From NCBI GenBank assembly GCA_003676145.1, contig NAUB01000026.1, positions 1 to 64,000 on the forward strand: DNA of 64,000 nt. Direction: 5' to 3'. The notes under the pieces were generated by a model. It saw only the letters and a list, made by a program, of their open reading frames with translations, was not told the DNA's origin and ran no database searches. Shown one piece after another: positions 24,231-33,964 of this stretch. This DNA is from a gamma proteobacterium symbiont of Stewartia floridana. GTDB taxonomy: Bacteria; Pseudomonadota; Gammaproteobacteria; Chromatiales; Chromatiaceae. Within the stretch, counting starts at the first letter, position 1. Each line of letters begins with the position of its first letter. A program made the translations under genes and the position numbers.

Positions 24231-25929
24231 GTTGCAACTCCTGGGGAAAATATTTCAAGACACTCAACAGCGGGTTGGGTGCGGCCTGACCAAGGCCACA
24301 AATCGAAGCGTCGATCATAACTGATGAGAGCTCTTCCAGCAGGTCGCGATCCCATGTTTTCTGTTCCATCAAGTGAACCGCTTTCTCTGTGCCAACCCGG
24401 CATGGTGTGCACTGGCCACAGGATTCGTGGGCGAAAAAACGCATCGCATTCAATGCCGCATCTCGTACACTGTCCTGTTGCGACAACACGATGATAGCGG
24501 CGGATCCGATAAAGCAGCCATGGGGTTGCAGGGTATCGAAATCGAGCGGAATGTCAGCCAGCGAAGCGGGCAGAATACCCCCCGATGCACCGCCCGGAAA
24601 ATAGGCGTAGAGTTGATGACCCTCCAGCATACCGCCACCGTACTCATCAATCAGCTGCTGCAGGGTGATGCCGGCGGGAGCCAGATAGACACCGGGATTT
24701 TTGACACGACCACTGACTGAAAAACTACGCAGACCATGTCGGCCATTTCGCCCCTGTCGGGTAAACCAGTCGGCACCTTTCTCCAACAGTTCACGCACCC
24801 AGTAGAGGGTTTCCATATTGTGTTCCAGTGTCGGTCGACCAAACAGCCCGACCTGTGCAACATAGGGAGGGCGCTGGCGGGGCATGCCACGCTTACCTTC
24901 GATCGACTCGATCATGGCCGACTCCTCCCCGCAGATGTAGGCACCTGCACCCCGGCGCAGATGAATCGCTGGTAAGGCACAGGGTGGTTTTGACTGCAGT
25001 GCGGATAACTCCCGTTCCAACATGGTACGGATGGCGGCATATTCATCCCTGAGATAGATGTAGATCTCACGGATGCCGACGACCTTCGCCGCAATCAGAG
25101 CGCCCTCCAGGAATCTATGGGGATCCTTCTCCAGGTAGAAACGGTCTTTAAATGTACCGGGCTCTCCCTCATCGATATTCACTGCCAATAACCGGGGGGC
25201 TGGCTGATCTCTGAGAATTCGCCATTTCCGCCCGGCAGGAAAACCGGCGCCACCCAGGCCTCTCAGGTTGGCACCCTCCAGTGTTGTGAGGACCTGCTCT
25301 ATGGATAACGGATCGGTTTCAGCACCGCTGATAGCGCTGCTCTGAATCTGTTGCAGAAGTTGGTAACCACCTTGAGCGCAGTAGGTCTTGTAGTCCAGGT
25401 ACCCTTCAAGCAGATCGGGTTCAGTCAGGCCCGTTTCAACCAATTGTGTGACTTTATGGATATCAGCCTGGGAAACGGGTCGCTTGCCGACGACTGCAAC
25501 CGGTGCGTTTTGACATCTTCCAACACAGGGAACCCGCTGGATTCTCAGTTTGTCACCCAGTACCTGAGTCAGCTCATGAATCAGTTTTTCCGCACCTGCA
25601 AGGTGGCATGAAATGGATTCACAAACACGGATGGTCAGTGCAGGAGGGGGGGATTGGCCATCATTGATCAGATCAAAATGGTGGTAGAAGCTGGCTACTT
25701 CATAGACTTCAGCATTTGAGAGATTCATCTCATCTGCGAGTGCACAAAGCAAATCCTTTGAGATATACCCCAGATGATCCTGTAACTTGTGAAGTGCTTC
25801 GATGAGCAGATCTGGACGGCGTGGTGTGTCCTGCAACAGTCGGCACACAGTTTGTGAGGCAGCTGGATCGATTTGGCGGCCCTTGTTTTGAGCAAAGTGC
25901 CGCTCTCGAGTTTTAACTGAAGGTCTCAA
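24220..25929 (-). CDS. Formate dehydrogenase diaphorase: FdsG-FdsB fusion
   Basis: The first 160 residues are a NuoE/FdsG-like thioredoxin fold with a 2Fe-2S site (CESISCHLAG, PCVGRC). The rest is NuoF/FdsB: FMN-binding GLGGAGFPAGRKW, NAD-binding GAGAYICGEESAMIESIEG and the 4Fe-4S motif ESCGQCTPCRVG. At 569 residues this is a natural fusion of the two small subunits, which are usually separate genes. It passes electrons from FdsA to NAD+. It is first in the two-gene operon; fdsC/fdhD and fdsD are not seen nearby. Confidence 0.92.
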   Translation of the reverse strand: MRPSVKTRERHFAQNKGRQIDPAASQTVCRLLQDTPRRPDLLIEALHKLQDHLGYISKDLLCALADEMNLSNAEVYEVASFYHHFDLINDGQSPPPALTIRVCESISCHLAGAEKLIHELTQVLGDKLRIQRVPCVGRCQNAPVAVVGKRPVSQADIHKVTQLVETGLTEPDLLEGYLDYKTYCAQGGYQLLQQIQSSAISGAETDPLSIEQVLTTLEGANLRGLGGAGFPAGRKWRILRDQPAPRLLAVNIDEGEPGTFKDRFYLEKDPHRFLEGALIAAKVVGIREIYIYLRDEYAAIRTMLERELSALQSKPPCALPAIHLRRGAGAYICGEESAMIESIEGKRGMPRQRPPYVAQVGLFGRPTLEHNMETLYWVRELLEKGADWFTRQGRNGRHGLRSFSVSGRVKNPGVYLAPAGITLQQLIDEYGGGMLEGHQLYAYFPGGASGGILPASLADIPLDFDTLQPHGCFIGSAAIIVLSQQDSVRDAALNAMRFFAHESCGQCTPCRVGTEKAVHLMEQKTWDRDLLEELSSVMIDASICGLGQAAPNPLLSVLKYFPQELQHGA

Positions 25930-26107
25930 AGGCGTTTACTCATGAGGTAATCACTGATGTTATCAATCAGTATAAGCAATACTTTTGTCATTTGAATGAT
26001 ATTTGTACTAACCAATCAGATCACTCTGGCTGAAGCTTTAACCTCTATTCACTCCAAGGTAGCTGATTCTCCATTAGGTAAATACGTGAACTGGAATTTC
26101 TATGAAA

Positions 26108-26845
26108 CTACCGATATAAGTCCTTAAATAGTGCTTTTATTTCGACATATTTCCGACTGACCTCACTCTCTTCCCGACGTTGATCCCGGGGCAACACTAC
26201 CGGCGTCTCACCGATTACTTTGGCAGGAGAAGTTGAAAGAAAAAGGATACGGTCGGCAAGCTGGGTGGCTTCATGGAGATCATGGGTGACAAAGATAACT
26301 GTTGTACGTCTGACGGTCAGGATTTCCAACAGCAATTCTCTGAGCTGGACCGCAGTAGGTCGATCGAGCGAGACAAACGGTTCATCCATAATCAATAGAG
26401 AAGGCTCGATGACAAAGGCGCGTGCCAGAGCTGCTCGCCTCTGCATACCGATGGAAAGTTGTGCCGGGTGATAAGTTGTAAATGCACTGAGGCCAGTTGC
26501 TTCAAGCAGCGAGTCAATCTCTGCCTGTTTGGCAACCGGGTTATCCAGCACCAGGGCGATGTTGTCATAGAGATTGAGCCAGGGAAGTAATCTGGGATTC
26601 TGAAAAACATATCCTAGCTTGGTCGAATGATGACTGGCACCGTTCATCCAGCTAATCTTCCCGTCGAAATCTCTATCAAGTCCTGAGATGATCTGTAGGA
26701 GTGTGCTTTTACCACAACCGGATGGACCTACCACTGCAACAAATTCTCCTTCGTTGAGCTGGATTCGTATATCAGTCAGGACTGAAAGTGTGGTCGCTGA
26801 ATCTTTTTGAGTGAAACTCTTGTTTCTGACTTGGATATCTAACAT
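26108..26845 (-). CDS. ABC importer ATPase, NitT/TauT (SsuB-like) family
   Basis: 245-residue ATPase with Walker A GPSGCGKSTLLQ, Walker B LLIMDEPF, switch VTHDLHEA and a somewhat altered signature (LSIGMQRRAALARAF instead of LSGGM). It energises import by the permease 4 bases upstream. The family serves nitrate, sulfonates, taurine, thiamine precursors and similar small organic molecules; the substrate here is unknown. It is the third gene of a three-gene operon beside formate dehydrogenase and the PQQ-linked ABC system, so an alcohol-oxidation link is possible. Confidence 0.88.
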   Translation of the reverse strand: MLDIQVRNKSFTQKDSATTLSVLTDIRIQLNEGEFVAVVGPSGCGKSTLLQIISGLDRDFDGKISWMNGASHHSTKLGYVFQNPRLLPWLNLYDNIALVLDNPVAKQAEIDSLLEATGLSAFTTYHPAQLSIGMQRRAALARAFVIEPSLLIMDEPFVSLDRPTAVQLRELLLEILTVRRTTVIFVTHDLHEATQLADRILFLSTSPAKVIGETPVVLPRDQRREESEVSRKYVEIKALFKDLYR

Positions 26846-26849
26846 AGGA

Positions 26850-27596
26850 CTATCCGCGCCAACGATTGATCTTGCGCTCTAAGGGTTGTAGTAGCGCATA
26901 TTCAATGGTTAACATGATGAGGATAAAAGAGAAGCTGTAGGCCATGATTCCAGTAACATCAAACAGCTGGAAGTAGAGATGCAGCTGAAAACCTACGCCG
27001 TTACTGCGGCCCAACAGCTCCACAACCAGTACAATTTTCCATATCAATGCAATTCCAGAACGGGCCGCAACAGCGAAAAATGGCAGTAACTGGGGAAGTG
27101 TGATGTAAAGGAGTATCTTGCGCTTGCTGAGATTGAAGCTGCGGGCCATCTGATTGTAGTCTTCATTCAAGGTGCGTGAACCTTCGCGCATGGTAACAAC
27201 AACATTGGGTATCTTATTGATTGCAATTGCAAATATTGCAGTTAGTTCCGCCAGGCCGAACCAAACATAGGCGAGGATGATGATTACCAGAGCAGGTATA
27301 TTGAGAAACACGATCAGCCAAGGGTCAAGAAACTGATCGGTAATTTTTGAACGGCCCATCAGGATGCCAATTATGCTACCGATCAGCATGGCAATAATAA
27401 ATGAGATCAGTACCCTCAATAGGGTTGCACTGAGGTGAAACCAGAGCTGACCACTGAGCATCTCCTGCCAGATCAGATGAACAACCGAGCTTGGGGACGG
27501 CAGCATACTGTTTTGCCAGAGTATGGCGGCGATATGCCAGACCAACAGCAACAGTATTATGGAAGAGAACTGTCGTATGTAACCGGTAAAATTCAA
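26850..27596 (-). CDS. ABC importer permease, NitT/TauT (SsuC-like) family
   Basis: 248-residue inner-membrane protein with about six helices and a permease loop (MREGSRTLNEDYNQMARSFN, then SKRKILLYITLPQ) for contact with the ATPase. Near-zero gaps to both neighbours (4 bases each) show a single operon. Substrate unknown. Confidence 0.88.
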   Translation of the reverse strand: MNFTGYIRQFSSIILLLLVWHIAAILWQNSMLPSPSSVVHLIWQEMLSGQLWFHLSATLLRVLISFIIAMLIGSIIGILMGRSKITDQFLDPWLIVFLNIPALVIIILAYVWFGLAELTAIFAIAINKIPNVVVTMREGSRTLNEDYNQMARSFNLSKRKILLYITLPQLLPFFAVAARSGIALIWKIVLVVELLGRSNGVGFQLHLYFQLFDVTGIMAYSFSFILIMLTIEYALLQPLERKINRWRG

Positions 27597-27600
27597 GATC

Positions 27601-28620
27601 CTACTCTACACTGTTTGGCCAGAAGGTGCCCTCAGCAAGTTGCGTGGTATTGCCAACGAGCTTTTTACCACCCAATTTGAAAAGTATATCAAACAGCTGT
27701 TTCGCATCATTCTGTTCAGCTGCCCCCCATTGACTGGGAATGCCCGCTCTGAAACCCTCGCGTAATGCAAGAAATGTGGCTTCATCCGATGCTTTCATCA
27801 AGGGTCTCAGCTGCTCCCACTCCTGATCGGAATTGAGCATGATCTGTTTTGCTTTGCTGGTTGCACGAACAAACCCCTGGATGAGCGGTTTGTTTTTCTT
27901 TGCCCATTGCTCATCAAAAACGTATCCGACAAAGGGTACCTGATTCCGGATACCCAACCCGCGGGATATATCCTGTACACTGATCAGCTGCCGCATACCG
28001 ATCGCTTCAAGCCTGGCGACATAGGGCCAGAAATTAAGAACCGCTTCGATGCGCTTCTGTTTCAATTGCTGATTAAGTAGTGGTGGGGCGGCAAACACAG
28101 GTGTTATTTCTTTGTTCAGTTCTAACCCGGATTGCTGAAAAGCCAGCGCCTGTAACAGTAGCCAGCTCTTGTCCAGAGGCCCTCCGGCAATACCCAGTCG
28201 TAACCCTTGTAGGTCCTTGATCTGTGTGATTGTCGAGTCCTGGGGGACCACAAGCGCACCGAGTGCGGTGGAGTAGGGGACGAAGGTGAATGGTTTACCC
28301 TCATTACGCTGCCTTGATACCCAGATCCAGTCGCTGACTGCGATATCGACCGATCCTGCTTGAAGTGCCACCATGGTCGCCTGTTTGCCCGCCATTTCCA
28401 ATACTTCAAGGTTGAAACCCTGCTGACGATCCAGACCGTGCCGTTTTATAACATCAAGTTCCCAGTTTACTGTTCCAAACTTTAACACTGCCATCTTTAG
28501 GTTGTCGGCAGAATATAAGCAAGAGGTATGCAGCAGGAGGAGTAAGGCGAGAATAAGTGATTTCTTCATCATAGTGATCCGGGCGCGTTTACCGCCCATT
28601 AATCTCTTATCAGGATGCAT
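27601..28620 (-). CDS. Periplasmic substrate-binding protein, SsuA/NMT1-like
   Basis: Binding component of the importer. The ATG at 28620 is preceded by GGAGGAAAAA, the best ribosome site, so the signal peptide has a long basic n-region before LILALLLLLHTSCLYSA; a start at 28572 would give a more ordinary one. The body has the NMT1/SsuA features (VAL QAGSVDIAVSDW, DLQGLRLGIAGGPLDKSW, RIEAVLNFWPY). The WP and W residues near residue 200 are common in binding proteins for small organic acids. It is first in its operon and divergent from the PQQ-linked ABC cluster across about 340 bases that I otherwise read as promoter region. Confidence 0.85.
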   Translation of the reverse strand: MHPDKRLMGGKRARITMMKKSLILALLLLLHTSCLYSADNLKMAVLKFGTVNWELDVIKRHGLDRQQGFNLEVLEMAGKQATMVALQAGSVDIAVSDWIWVSRQRNEGKPFTFVPYSTALGALVVPQDSTITQIKDLQGLRLGIAGGPLDKSWLLLQALAFQQSGLELNKEITPVFAAPPLLNQQLKQKRIEAVLNFWPYVARLEAIGMRQLISVQDISRGLGIRNQVPFVGYVFDEQWAKKNKPLIQGFVRATSKAKQIMLNSDQEWEQLRPLMKASDEATFLALREGFRAGIPSQWGAAEQNDAKQLFDILFKLGGKKLVGNTTQLAEGTFWPNSVE

Positions 28621-28962
28621 TTTTTCCTCCAACAGGTTGAATTGTTATTTTTTTGCTATCGTTGCTGGAAATGAATCAAGTTGTAATGATTTGTTAATAG
28701 CACGTTTCTTTACCTTATATAGTTTTAAGACATCGCAAATAATATGCCAATTCAATCCAGCTTGATGTTTTGACCAATAGGTTATAGACAAACAAGCCTC
28801 AGTTCTCGGGATAATATCCCTTCGTATCTCTCTAACCATTAGACTAAGATGAGACAAACGGTAATAGTTAATCGATCTGTGAGCACTGCTGATCTTTAAA
28901 CTAACCATGGTATAAAACTTGCAAAATGCACTGGCAGCGCTTTAGGAAAGTATGGAGATGTT

Positions 28963-30186
28963 TTGAGAAACCCTTTTAATAATAAGATAAATATCGAAAG
29001 CAGCTTATTGAGCATTATTTTGGCTGTTTTATTTCTGGGGATTAACTCCACGGGGACTCTTCATGCCGAAACGCTTGACATACCCATTGGTTTGATCATG
29101 CAAGAAGAGGCTCATCATATCCCTTTGTCCCTCTTGCAACCGGTAATCGAGGATATCGGTGAAGCTGGTGCATTGCAGGGTATTGATGACAACAACACAA
29201 CCGGGCGCTTCACCGGACAGTCGTTCACGCTCAAAGTGGAAAAAGTCACTCCGGAAGTGCCGGTCACCCAGCTATTCAGAAAATTGCATGGGCAGGGTAT
29301 CCGGCTTTTTTTACTCAATTTACCGGCTAACACGCTACTCAAAGTAGCCGACCTGCCAGAGGCAAAAAACAGCTTGCTATTCAACATCGGTGCTATGGAT
29401 GACTACCTCAGGTTGAAAGAGTGCCGAGCAAATCTTTTACATACCATGCCAAGCCGGGCAATGCTGACAGATGCTCTCGCCCAATACTTAGCTTGGAAAC
29501 GCTGGACAAAATGGTTTTTAGTAGTAGGTCGCCATCCTCAGGACAAAGCCTATGCTGAAGCATTGAAACGTGCTGCCAAACGATTCGGCCACAAAATCGT
29601 CGAGCAGAAACAGTGGGAATTCGAACCAGGTGCAAGACGCACAGACTCGGGCCATAACAGGGAGCAGCAAATGGTCAATGAGTTTAGCCAGGTTGGTGAC
29701 TACGATATTTTGATAGTAGCCGATGAGTCAGACGAATTTGGCGAATTTCTGATCTACCGTACCTACCGGCCCCGACCTGTTGGTGGTACACATGGCCTTT
29801 CGCCAGCTGCCTGGAGCGGGGTTCACGAACAGTGGGGAGCAACACAATTTCAGCGACGCTTCAATGAACAGCATGCTCGCTGGATGACCGATCGCGATTT
29901 CTCTGCATGGATGGCGGTACGTAGCATCGGTGAAGCCGCCACACGTACAGCCAGTAGCGAGGTGGATCGACTGCGATCGTACATTACCGGTCCCGAGTTC
30001 AATCTTGCCGCTTTCAAAGGTAGACCGGTCAGCTTTCGTGACTGGAGCAACCAGCTCAGGCAACCCCTGCTGATTACCTCAGCCAGATTAATGATTTCAG
30101 TCTCTCCTCAACAAGGATTTCTTCATCAATTTACAACTCTTGATACTTTGGGCTACGACCGTCCTGAGAGTAACTGCGCGAAATAG
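28963..30186 (+). CDS. PQQ-linked ABC system binding protein (PedA2/LutA-like)
   Basis: 407-residue exported protein of the family annotated as ABC substrate-binding protein of the PQQ-dependent alcohol dehydrogenase system. It has a signal segment at residues 10-35 (SIILAVLFLGINSTGTLHA) and a leucine-binding-protein-like fold (KWFLVVGRHPQDKAYAEALK, DYDILIVADESDEFGEF, QRRFNEQHARWMTDRDFSAW). Relatives in Pseudomonas (ped) and Methylorubrum (lut) are needed for lanthanide-dependent alcohol growth. The start is TTG at 28963 with GGAG 5 bases before; no in-frame ATG fits. First gene of a four-gene operon. Confidence 0.85.
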   Translation: MRNPFNNKINIESSLLSIILAVLFLGINSTGTLHAETLDIPIGLIMQEEAHHIPLSLLQPVIEDIGEAGALQGIDDNNTTGRFTGQSFTLKVEKVTPEVPVTQLFRKLHGQGIRLFLLNLPANTLLKVADLPEAKNSLLFNIGAMDDYLRLKECRANLLHTMPSRAMLTDALAQYLAWKRWTKWFLVVGRHPQDKAYAEALKRAAKRFGHKIVEQKQWEFEPGARRTDSGHNREQQMVNEFSQVGDYDILIVADESDEFGEFLIYRTYRPRPVGGTHGLSPAAWSGVHEQWGATQFQRRFNEQHARWMTDRDFSAWMAVRSIGEAATRTASSEVDRLRSYITGPEFNLAAFKGRPVSFRDWSNQLRQPLLITSARLMISVSPQQGFLHQFTTLDTLGYDRPESNCAK

Positions 30187-30236
30187 CCCTTGTCTGTCGG
30201 GTCTGAATTTAAAAACGATAAACCGGGAGTCATTCT

Positions 30237-31241
30237 ATGCTACCCAAGTATTCTAAAAACGGACTTTCAAATTTTCTACTTCTACAACGACTATTTATAT
30301 CGGTTCTGTTCATGCTGCTGAGCACCCCGGTGTTCGCTTACACAATCTATGTCAGCAGCGAAAAAGACAACCAAATAACGGTCATCGATGGCAAATCTTT
30401 AAAAGTTGTCAACGAGGTTTCTGTTGGTGAACGCCCACGTGGCATCGCCTTGAGCAAAGATGGCAAAACTCTCTATGTCTGTACCAGTGATGCCGATCGT
30501 ATTGAAGTGCTCGATCTGAAAACGATGAAGATCACTCACACGCTTCCATCCGGGCCAGATCCGGAACTCCTGGTGATCGGGCCGCAGGGCAAGTATCTCT
30601 ATGCGGCCAACGAAGACGATAATATGGTAACCATGGTGGATATCGAAAAGCGGGCTAAGGTCACTGAGATACAGGTTGGAGTTGAGCCTGAAGGAATGGG
30701 AATAAGCCCCGATGGCAAATGGCTGGTCAACACCTCTGAGACCACCAACATGGCTCACTTTATCAACCTGGAGAACATGAAAGTGGAAGATAATGTACTC
30801 GTGGATCAGCGACCCAGGGTGGCAGAGTTTTCAAGTGATGGCAAACAGGTTTGGGTATCATCAGAGATTGGCGGTACGGTTAGTGTGATCGATACAGAGA
30901 GCAGGAAGATTCTGAATAAAATCGCATTTGAGATTCCTGGAATTCATAAAGATCTGATCCAACCGGTTGGGATCAAAATTGCCGCAGATGGTAAGCAGGC
31001 GTTTGTTGCCTTGGGACCTGCCGCCAGGGTCGCGGTAATTGATACGGCTAATTATGAGGTTGAAAAGTATTTACTTGTTGGTCAAAGAGTATGGAATCTG
31101 GCGTTTTCTCCGGATGAGAAATTTGTCTTTACCACCAATGGTGCAAGTAACGATGTTTCGGTCATCGATGTTGAACGACTGAAGGTAAAGAAGTCGATCA
31201 CGGTGGGGCGGCTGCCCTGGGGGATCACGGTAGGCGAATGA
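30237..31241 (+). CDS. Periplasmic YVTN beta-propeller of the PQQ-ABC system
   Basis: 334-residue exported seven-bladed propeller. After a signal segment (SVLFMLLSTPVFA) repeats of the form ..VIDGKSLKVVNEVSVGERPRG, LSKDGKTLYVC.. recur about every 42 residues. This is the PQQ-dependent catabolism-associated beta-propeller always found with this ABC set. It is probably a binding or docking protein in the periplasm; the ligand is unproven. Its stop overlaps the next start (ATGA), so it is tightly coupled. Confidence 0.87.
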   Translation: MLPKYSKNGLSNFLLLQRLFISVLFMLLSTPVFAYTIYVSSEKDNQITVIDGKSLKVVNEVSVGERPRGIALSKDGKTLYVCTSDADRIEVLDLKTMKITHTLPSGPDPELLVIGPQGKYLYAANEDDNMVTMVDIEKRAKVTEIQVGVEPEGMGISPDGKWLVNTSETTNMAHFINLENMKVEDNVLVDQRPRVAEFSSDGKQVWVSSEIGGTVSVIDTESRKILNKIAFEIPGIHKDLIQPVGIKIAADGKQAFVALGPAARVAVIDTANYEVEKYLLVGQRVWNLAFSPDEKFVFTTNGASNDVSVIDVERLKVKKSITVGRLPWGITVGE

Positions 31242-31975
31242 GCGAAGCTGCACTCCGATTGTCAGACGTCAGTTTTTCCTACACCAAGCGTCAGGTGTTG
31301 GATGAAGTCAGCTTTACACTTAATCCAGGCGAGTTCTGTGTCCTTCTAGGAGTCAATGGAGCGGGCAAAACAACGCTCTTCTCCTTGATCACACGACTGT
31401 TCATCAGTCGTGGTGGCTCCATCGATATTTATGGCTATGACTTGAAGCGCCAGAGTCGCAAAGCACTCGCCCAGCTTGGGGTGGTTTTTCAACAGCCAAC
31501 CCTGGACCTGGACCTGTCGCTGATACAAAACCTTCACTACCACTGCGCGCTTCAGGGCATCAATCCCAACAAGATCACATCTCGAATAGAGATGGCAATG
31601 GAGGAAGTCGGCCTGGCAGATCGTATGGCAGATCGCGTGCGAGCCTTAAGTGGCGGGCAACGACGACGGGTTGAACTGGTAAGGGCGCTACTGCATCACC
31701 CACGTTTGTTGTTGGCTGATGAGCCGACTGTCGGACTGGATATACACAGTCGTCAGGCGATACTTCAGCAGGTTAGAGAGCGCTGTCAGCAGGATGGTAT
31801 TGGCGTTTTATGGGCGACCCATCTGGTAGACGAAGTAGAGCCGCAGGATCAGGTGGTTATACTTCACGATGGTAAAGTCCTTGCCAGTGGCAAGGCACAG
31901 CAGATTATGCAGCAAACAGAAACGGATAGTGTAAAACAGGCATTCAACCACCTTACAGGAAGTAACTCAGTATGA
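31238..31975 (+). CDS. PQQ-linked ABC system ATPase (PedA1/LutE-like)
   Basis: 245-residue ATPase: Walker A LGVNGAGKTTLF, signature LSGGQRRRVELVRAL, Walker B LLLADEPTVGLD, switch ATHLVDEV. It is closest in style to export-type (ABC-2) ATPases, which is odd for a set with a periplasmic binding protein and is a known trait of this family. It overlaps both neighbours by 4 bases. Confidence 0.9.
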   Translation: MSEAALRLSDVSFSYTKRQVLDEVSFTLNPGEFCVLLGVNGAGKTTLFSLITRLFISRGGSIDIYGYDLKRQSRKALAQLGVVFQQPTLDLDLSLIQNLHYHCALQGINPNKITSRIEMAMEEVGLADRMADRVRALSGGQRRRVELVRALLHHPRLLLADEPTVGLDIHSRQAILQQVRERCQQDGIGVLWATHLVDEVEPQDQVVILHDGKVLASGKAQQIMQQTETDSVKQAFNHLTGSNSV

Positions 31976-32778
31976 AAGTGGGCCACTATTTCCGTTGCAT
32001 GTGGGGTATTTTTCTTCGGGAAGCGTTGCGTTTTCTACATCAAAGAGAACGGTTTTTCGGGGCTTTGGTTCGACCTCTGGTCTGGTTGTTTATCTTTGCA
32101 GCAGGATTTCGCTCAATTTTGGGTGTCTCGATCATTCCCCCCTATGAGACCTACATTCTTTATGAAGAGTATATTGTTCCGGGCTTGGCCGCGATGATCC
32201 TGTTGTTCAGCGGCATGCAGAGTTCACTCTCCATGGTTTATGACAGGGAAATGGGCAGTATGCGGATGTTGATGGTCAGTCCCTTTCCCCGCTGGTATCT
32301 TCTATTCTGCAAGTTGATTGCCGGAACACTGGTTGCAATCGCTCAAGTCTATGTATTCCTCGCCATCGCCTGGTTTTGGGATGTTCAACCGCCATTGATG
32401 GGCTATCTGCTGGTATTTCCTGCTCTTCTCTTATCCGGGCTGATGTTGGGAGCCTTGGGTTTGTTACTCTCATCTGCCATAAAACAGCTGGAAAACTTTG
32501 CCGGGGTTATGAATTTTGTGATTTTCCCAATGTTTTTCGCCTCCTCAGCCCTCTATCCACTCTGGAGAATCAAAGACTCCAGTCTGGTTCTCTATGAGAT
32601 CTGTCGTTTCAATCCCTTTACCCATGCTGTCGAACTGATCAGATTCTCACTCTATGGTCAGATAGGTTGGCTTTCATTTATTGCTGTTGTCGGTTCCCTG
32701 TTACTTTTTCTTGCAGGAGCGCTCTACGGTTATGATCCAGCAAGAGGTTTGATGAGTAGAAAACAGGGAGGAGGTTAA
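31972..32778 (+). CDS. PQQ-linked ABC-2 permease (PedC/LutF-like)
   Basis: 268-residue inner-membrane protein with about six helices and the ABC-2 signature region (ALLLSGLMLGALGLLLSSAI, MFFASSALYPLW, CRFNPFTHAVELIRFSLYGQ). It matches the alcohol ABC transporter permease PedC family. Export-type topology with a binding protein leaves the direction of transport unclear; in relatives the loss of the system impairs growth at low lanthanide. Last gene of the operon. Confidence 0.9.
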   Translation: MKVGHYFRCMWGIFLREALRFLHQRERFFGALVRPLVWLFIFAAGFRSILGVSIIPPYETYILYEEYIVPGLAAMILLFSGMQSSLSMVYDREMGSMRMLMVSPFPRWYLLFCKLIAGTLVAIAQVYVFLAIAWFWDVQPPLMGYLLVFPALLLSGLMLGALGLLLSSAIKQLENFAGVMNFVIFPMFFASSALYPLWRIKDSSLVLYEICRFNPFTHAVELIRFSLYGQIGWLSFIAVVGSLLLFLAGALYGYDPARGLMSRKQGGG

Positions 32779-32897
32779 ATGCGGATTCTTATAGGCATCA
32801 GACAGCTACCTACGATGGTTATTGTTACAGCTTCATTGAATTCGCTTTCTGGTCAGTTTGCGTCACTTCTGGATATCTAGTGCCAGGCGACAACTGT

Positions 32898-33878
32898 ATG
32901 GAATCACTCTACAGCTCTTCGGAAGCCTACGCAGTTCACACGTTATTAGTAGGTCCGTATCACAAACTGTATATTGAGGAATCAGGCACAAAGCAGGGTA
33001 TACCCGTTGTGTTTCTGCACGGCGGACCTGGCTCAGGTTGTAATTCTGCACACAGAAGGTTTTTTGATCCTGATGCCTATCGGGTGATTCTCTTCGATCA
33101 ACGCGGGGCTGGAAAGTCAGAGCCACTTGGTGAGACAGCTAACAATACCACGCAGGATCTTGTTGCCGATCTTGAAACCATTCGAGAGCACCTTGGCATC
33201 AATCGATGGTTGCTGTTTGCCGGGTCCTGGGGTGCTACCTTGAGCCTGGCGTATGCCCAGAAACACCATAATCGTATCTTGGGTATGATACTCCGTGGTG
33301 TTTTTCTCGCCAGAAGGAGTGACCTGGAGTGGTTTTTTTTCGAACTCCAACAGCTTCTGCCGCAGGCTTGGAAAGAGTTTAGCAATGATGTCTATCCCTG
33401 CCGATCCGCATCCGACCTGATCAACTGGTTTCATACGGCAGTTCATGAGGGCAACAAGGAAATCGCATTGTCGGCGGCAAACAAATGGGCCGAGTGGGGG
33501 GCTAAAGTGGCGTATTGGCACCTTGCGGAGAAAAGCCACCAATCAAGCGAAGCGGCCAAGCTAAACAGCCAACAGAGTCAGCGCCTGCTGGCAAAAGTCA
33601 AAATAGAGACCCACTACGCAAAACATCATTACTTTCTGACAGATGACGAGCTTCTACAGCGTGTCTCGGAGTTGCCGCCAATGCCGGTGTCAATCGTACA
33701 CGGAGTATTGGATATCACTTGTAGACTCAATGCAGCCTGGCAACTTCATCAGGCGATTCCTGGTTCGAAACTGATCACTCTGCCGCAGACTGGACATTTG
33801 ATTGATGATCCTGAGATGGCGACTGCACTGGTTCATGAGTCGAATGGGATGCGTGAGACGTTGTCAAGATTACTATGA
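32898..33878 (+). CDS. pip: Proline iminopeptidase
   Basis: Alpha/beta hydrolase of the S33 family that removes N-terminal proline from peptides in the cytoplasm. Seen: oxyanion loop HGGPGSGC, DQRGAGKSEP, nucleophile elbow AGSWGATLSL (Ser in GSWG), and a His near the C-terminus (PQTGHLID). I chose ATG 32898 (MESLYSSSEAY), with AGGCGA before it, over a GTG at 32880; the result, 326 residues, aligns with the usual N-terminus. It lies between the PQQ-ABC operon and the convergent pqq genes; a role in trimming PqqA leader fragments is speculative. Confidence 0.9.
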   Translation: MESLYSSSEAYAVHTLLVGPYHKLYIEESGTKQGIPVVFLHGGPGSGCNSAHRRFFDPDAYRVILFDQRGAGKSEPLGETANNTTQDLVADLETIREHLGINRWLLFAGSWGATLSLAYAQKHHNRILGMILRGVFLARRSDLEWFFFELQQLLPQAWKEFSNDVYPCRSASDLINWFHTAVHEGNKEIALSAANKWAEWGAKVAYWHLAEKSHQSSEAAKLNSQQSQRLLAKVKIETHYAKHHYFLTDDELLQRVSELPPMPVSIVHGVLDITCRLNAAWQLHQAIPGSKLITLPQTGHLIDDPEMATALVHESNGMRETLSRLL

Positions 33879-33964
33879 CGCTCTTCAACCAGAAGGCCCT
33901 AAGTGGTCTTCCATTGTGTCAGATACAACAGCCGAAAACTCTTAATAAATCGTGATTTCTGGTG

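Noticed and set aside
32782-32880. 33-codon frame after the PedC-like gene
   Set aside because: No motif, no conserved partner known and low information; better read as spacer.
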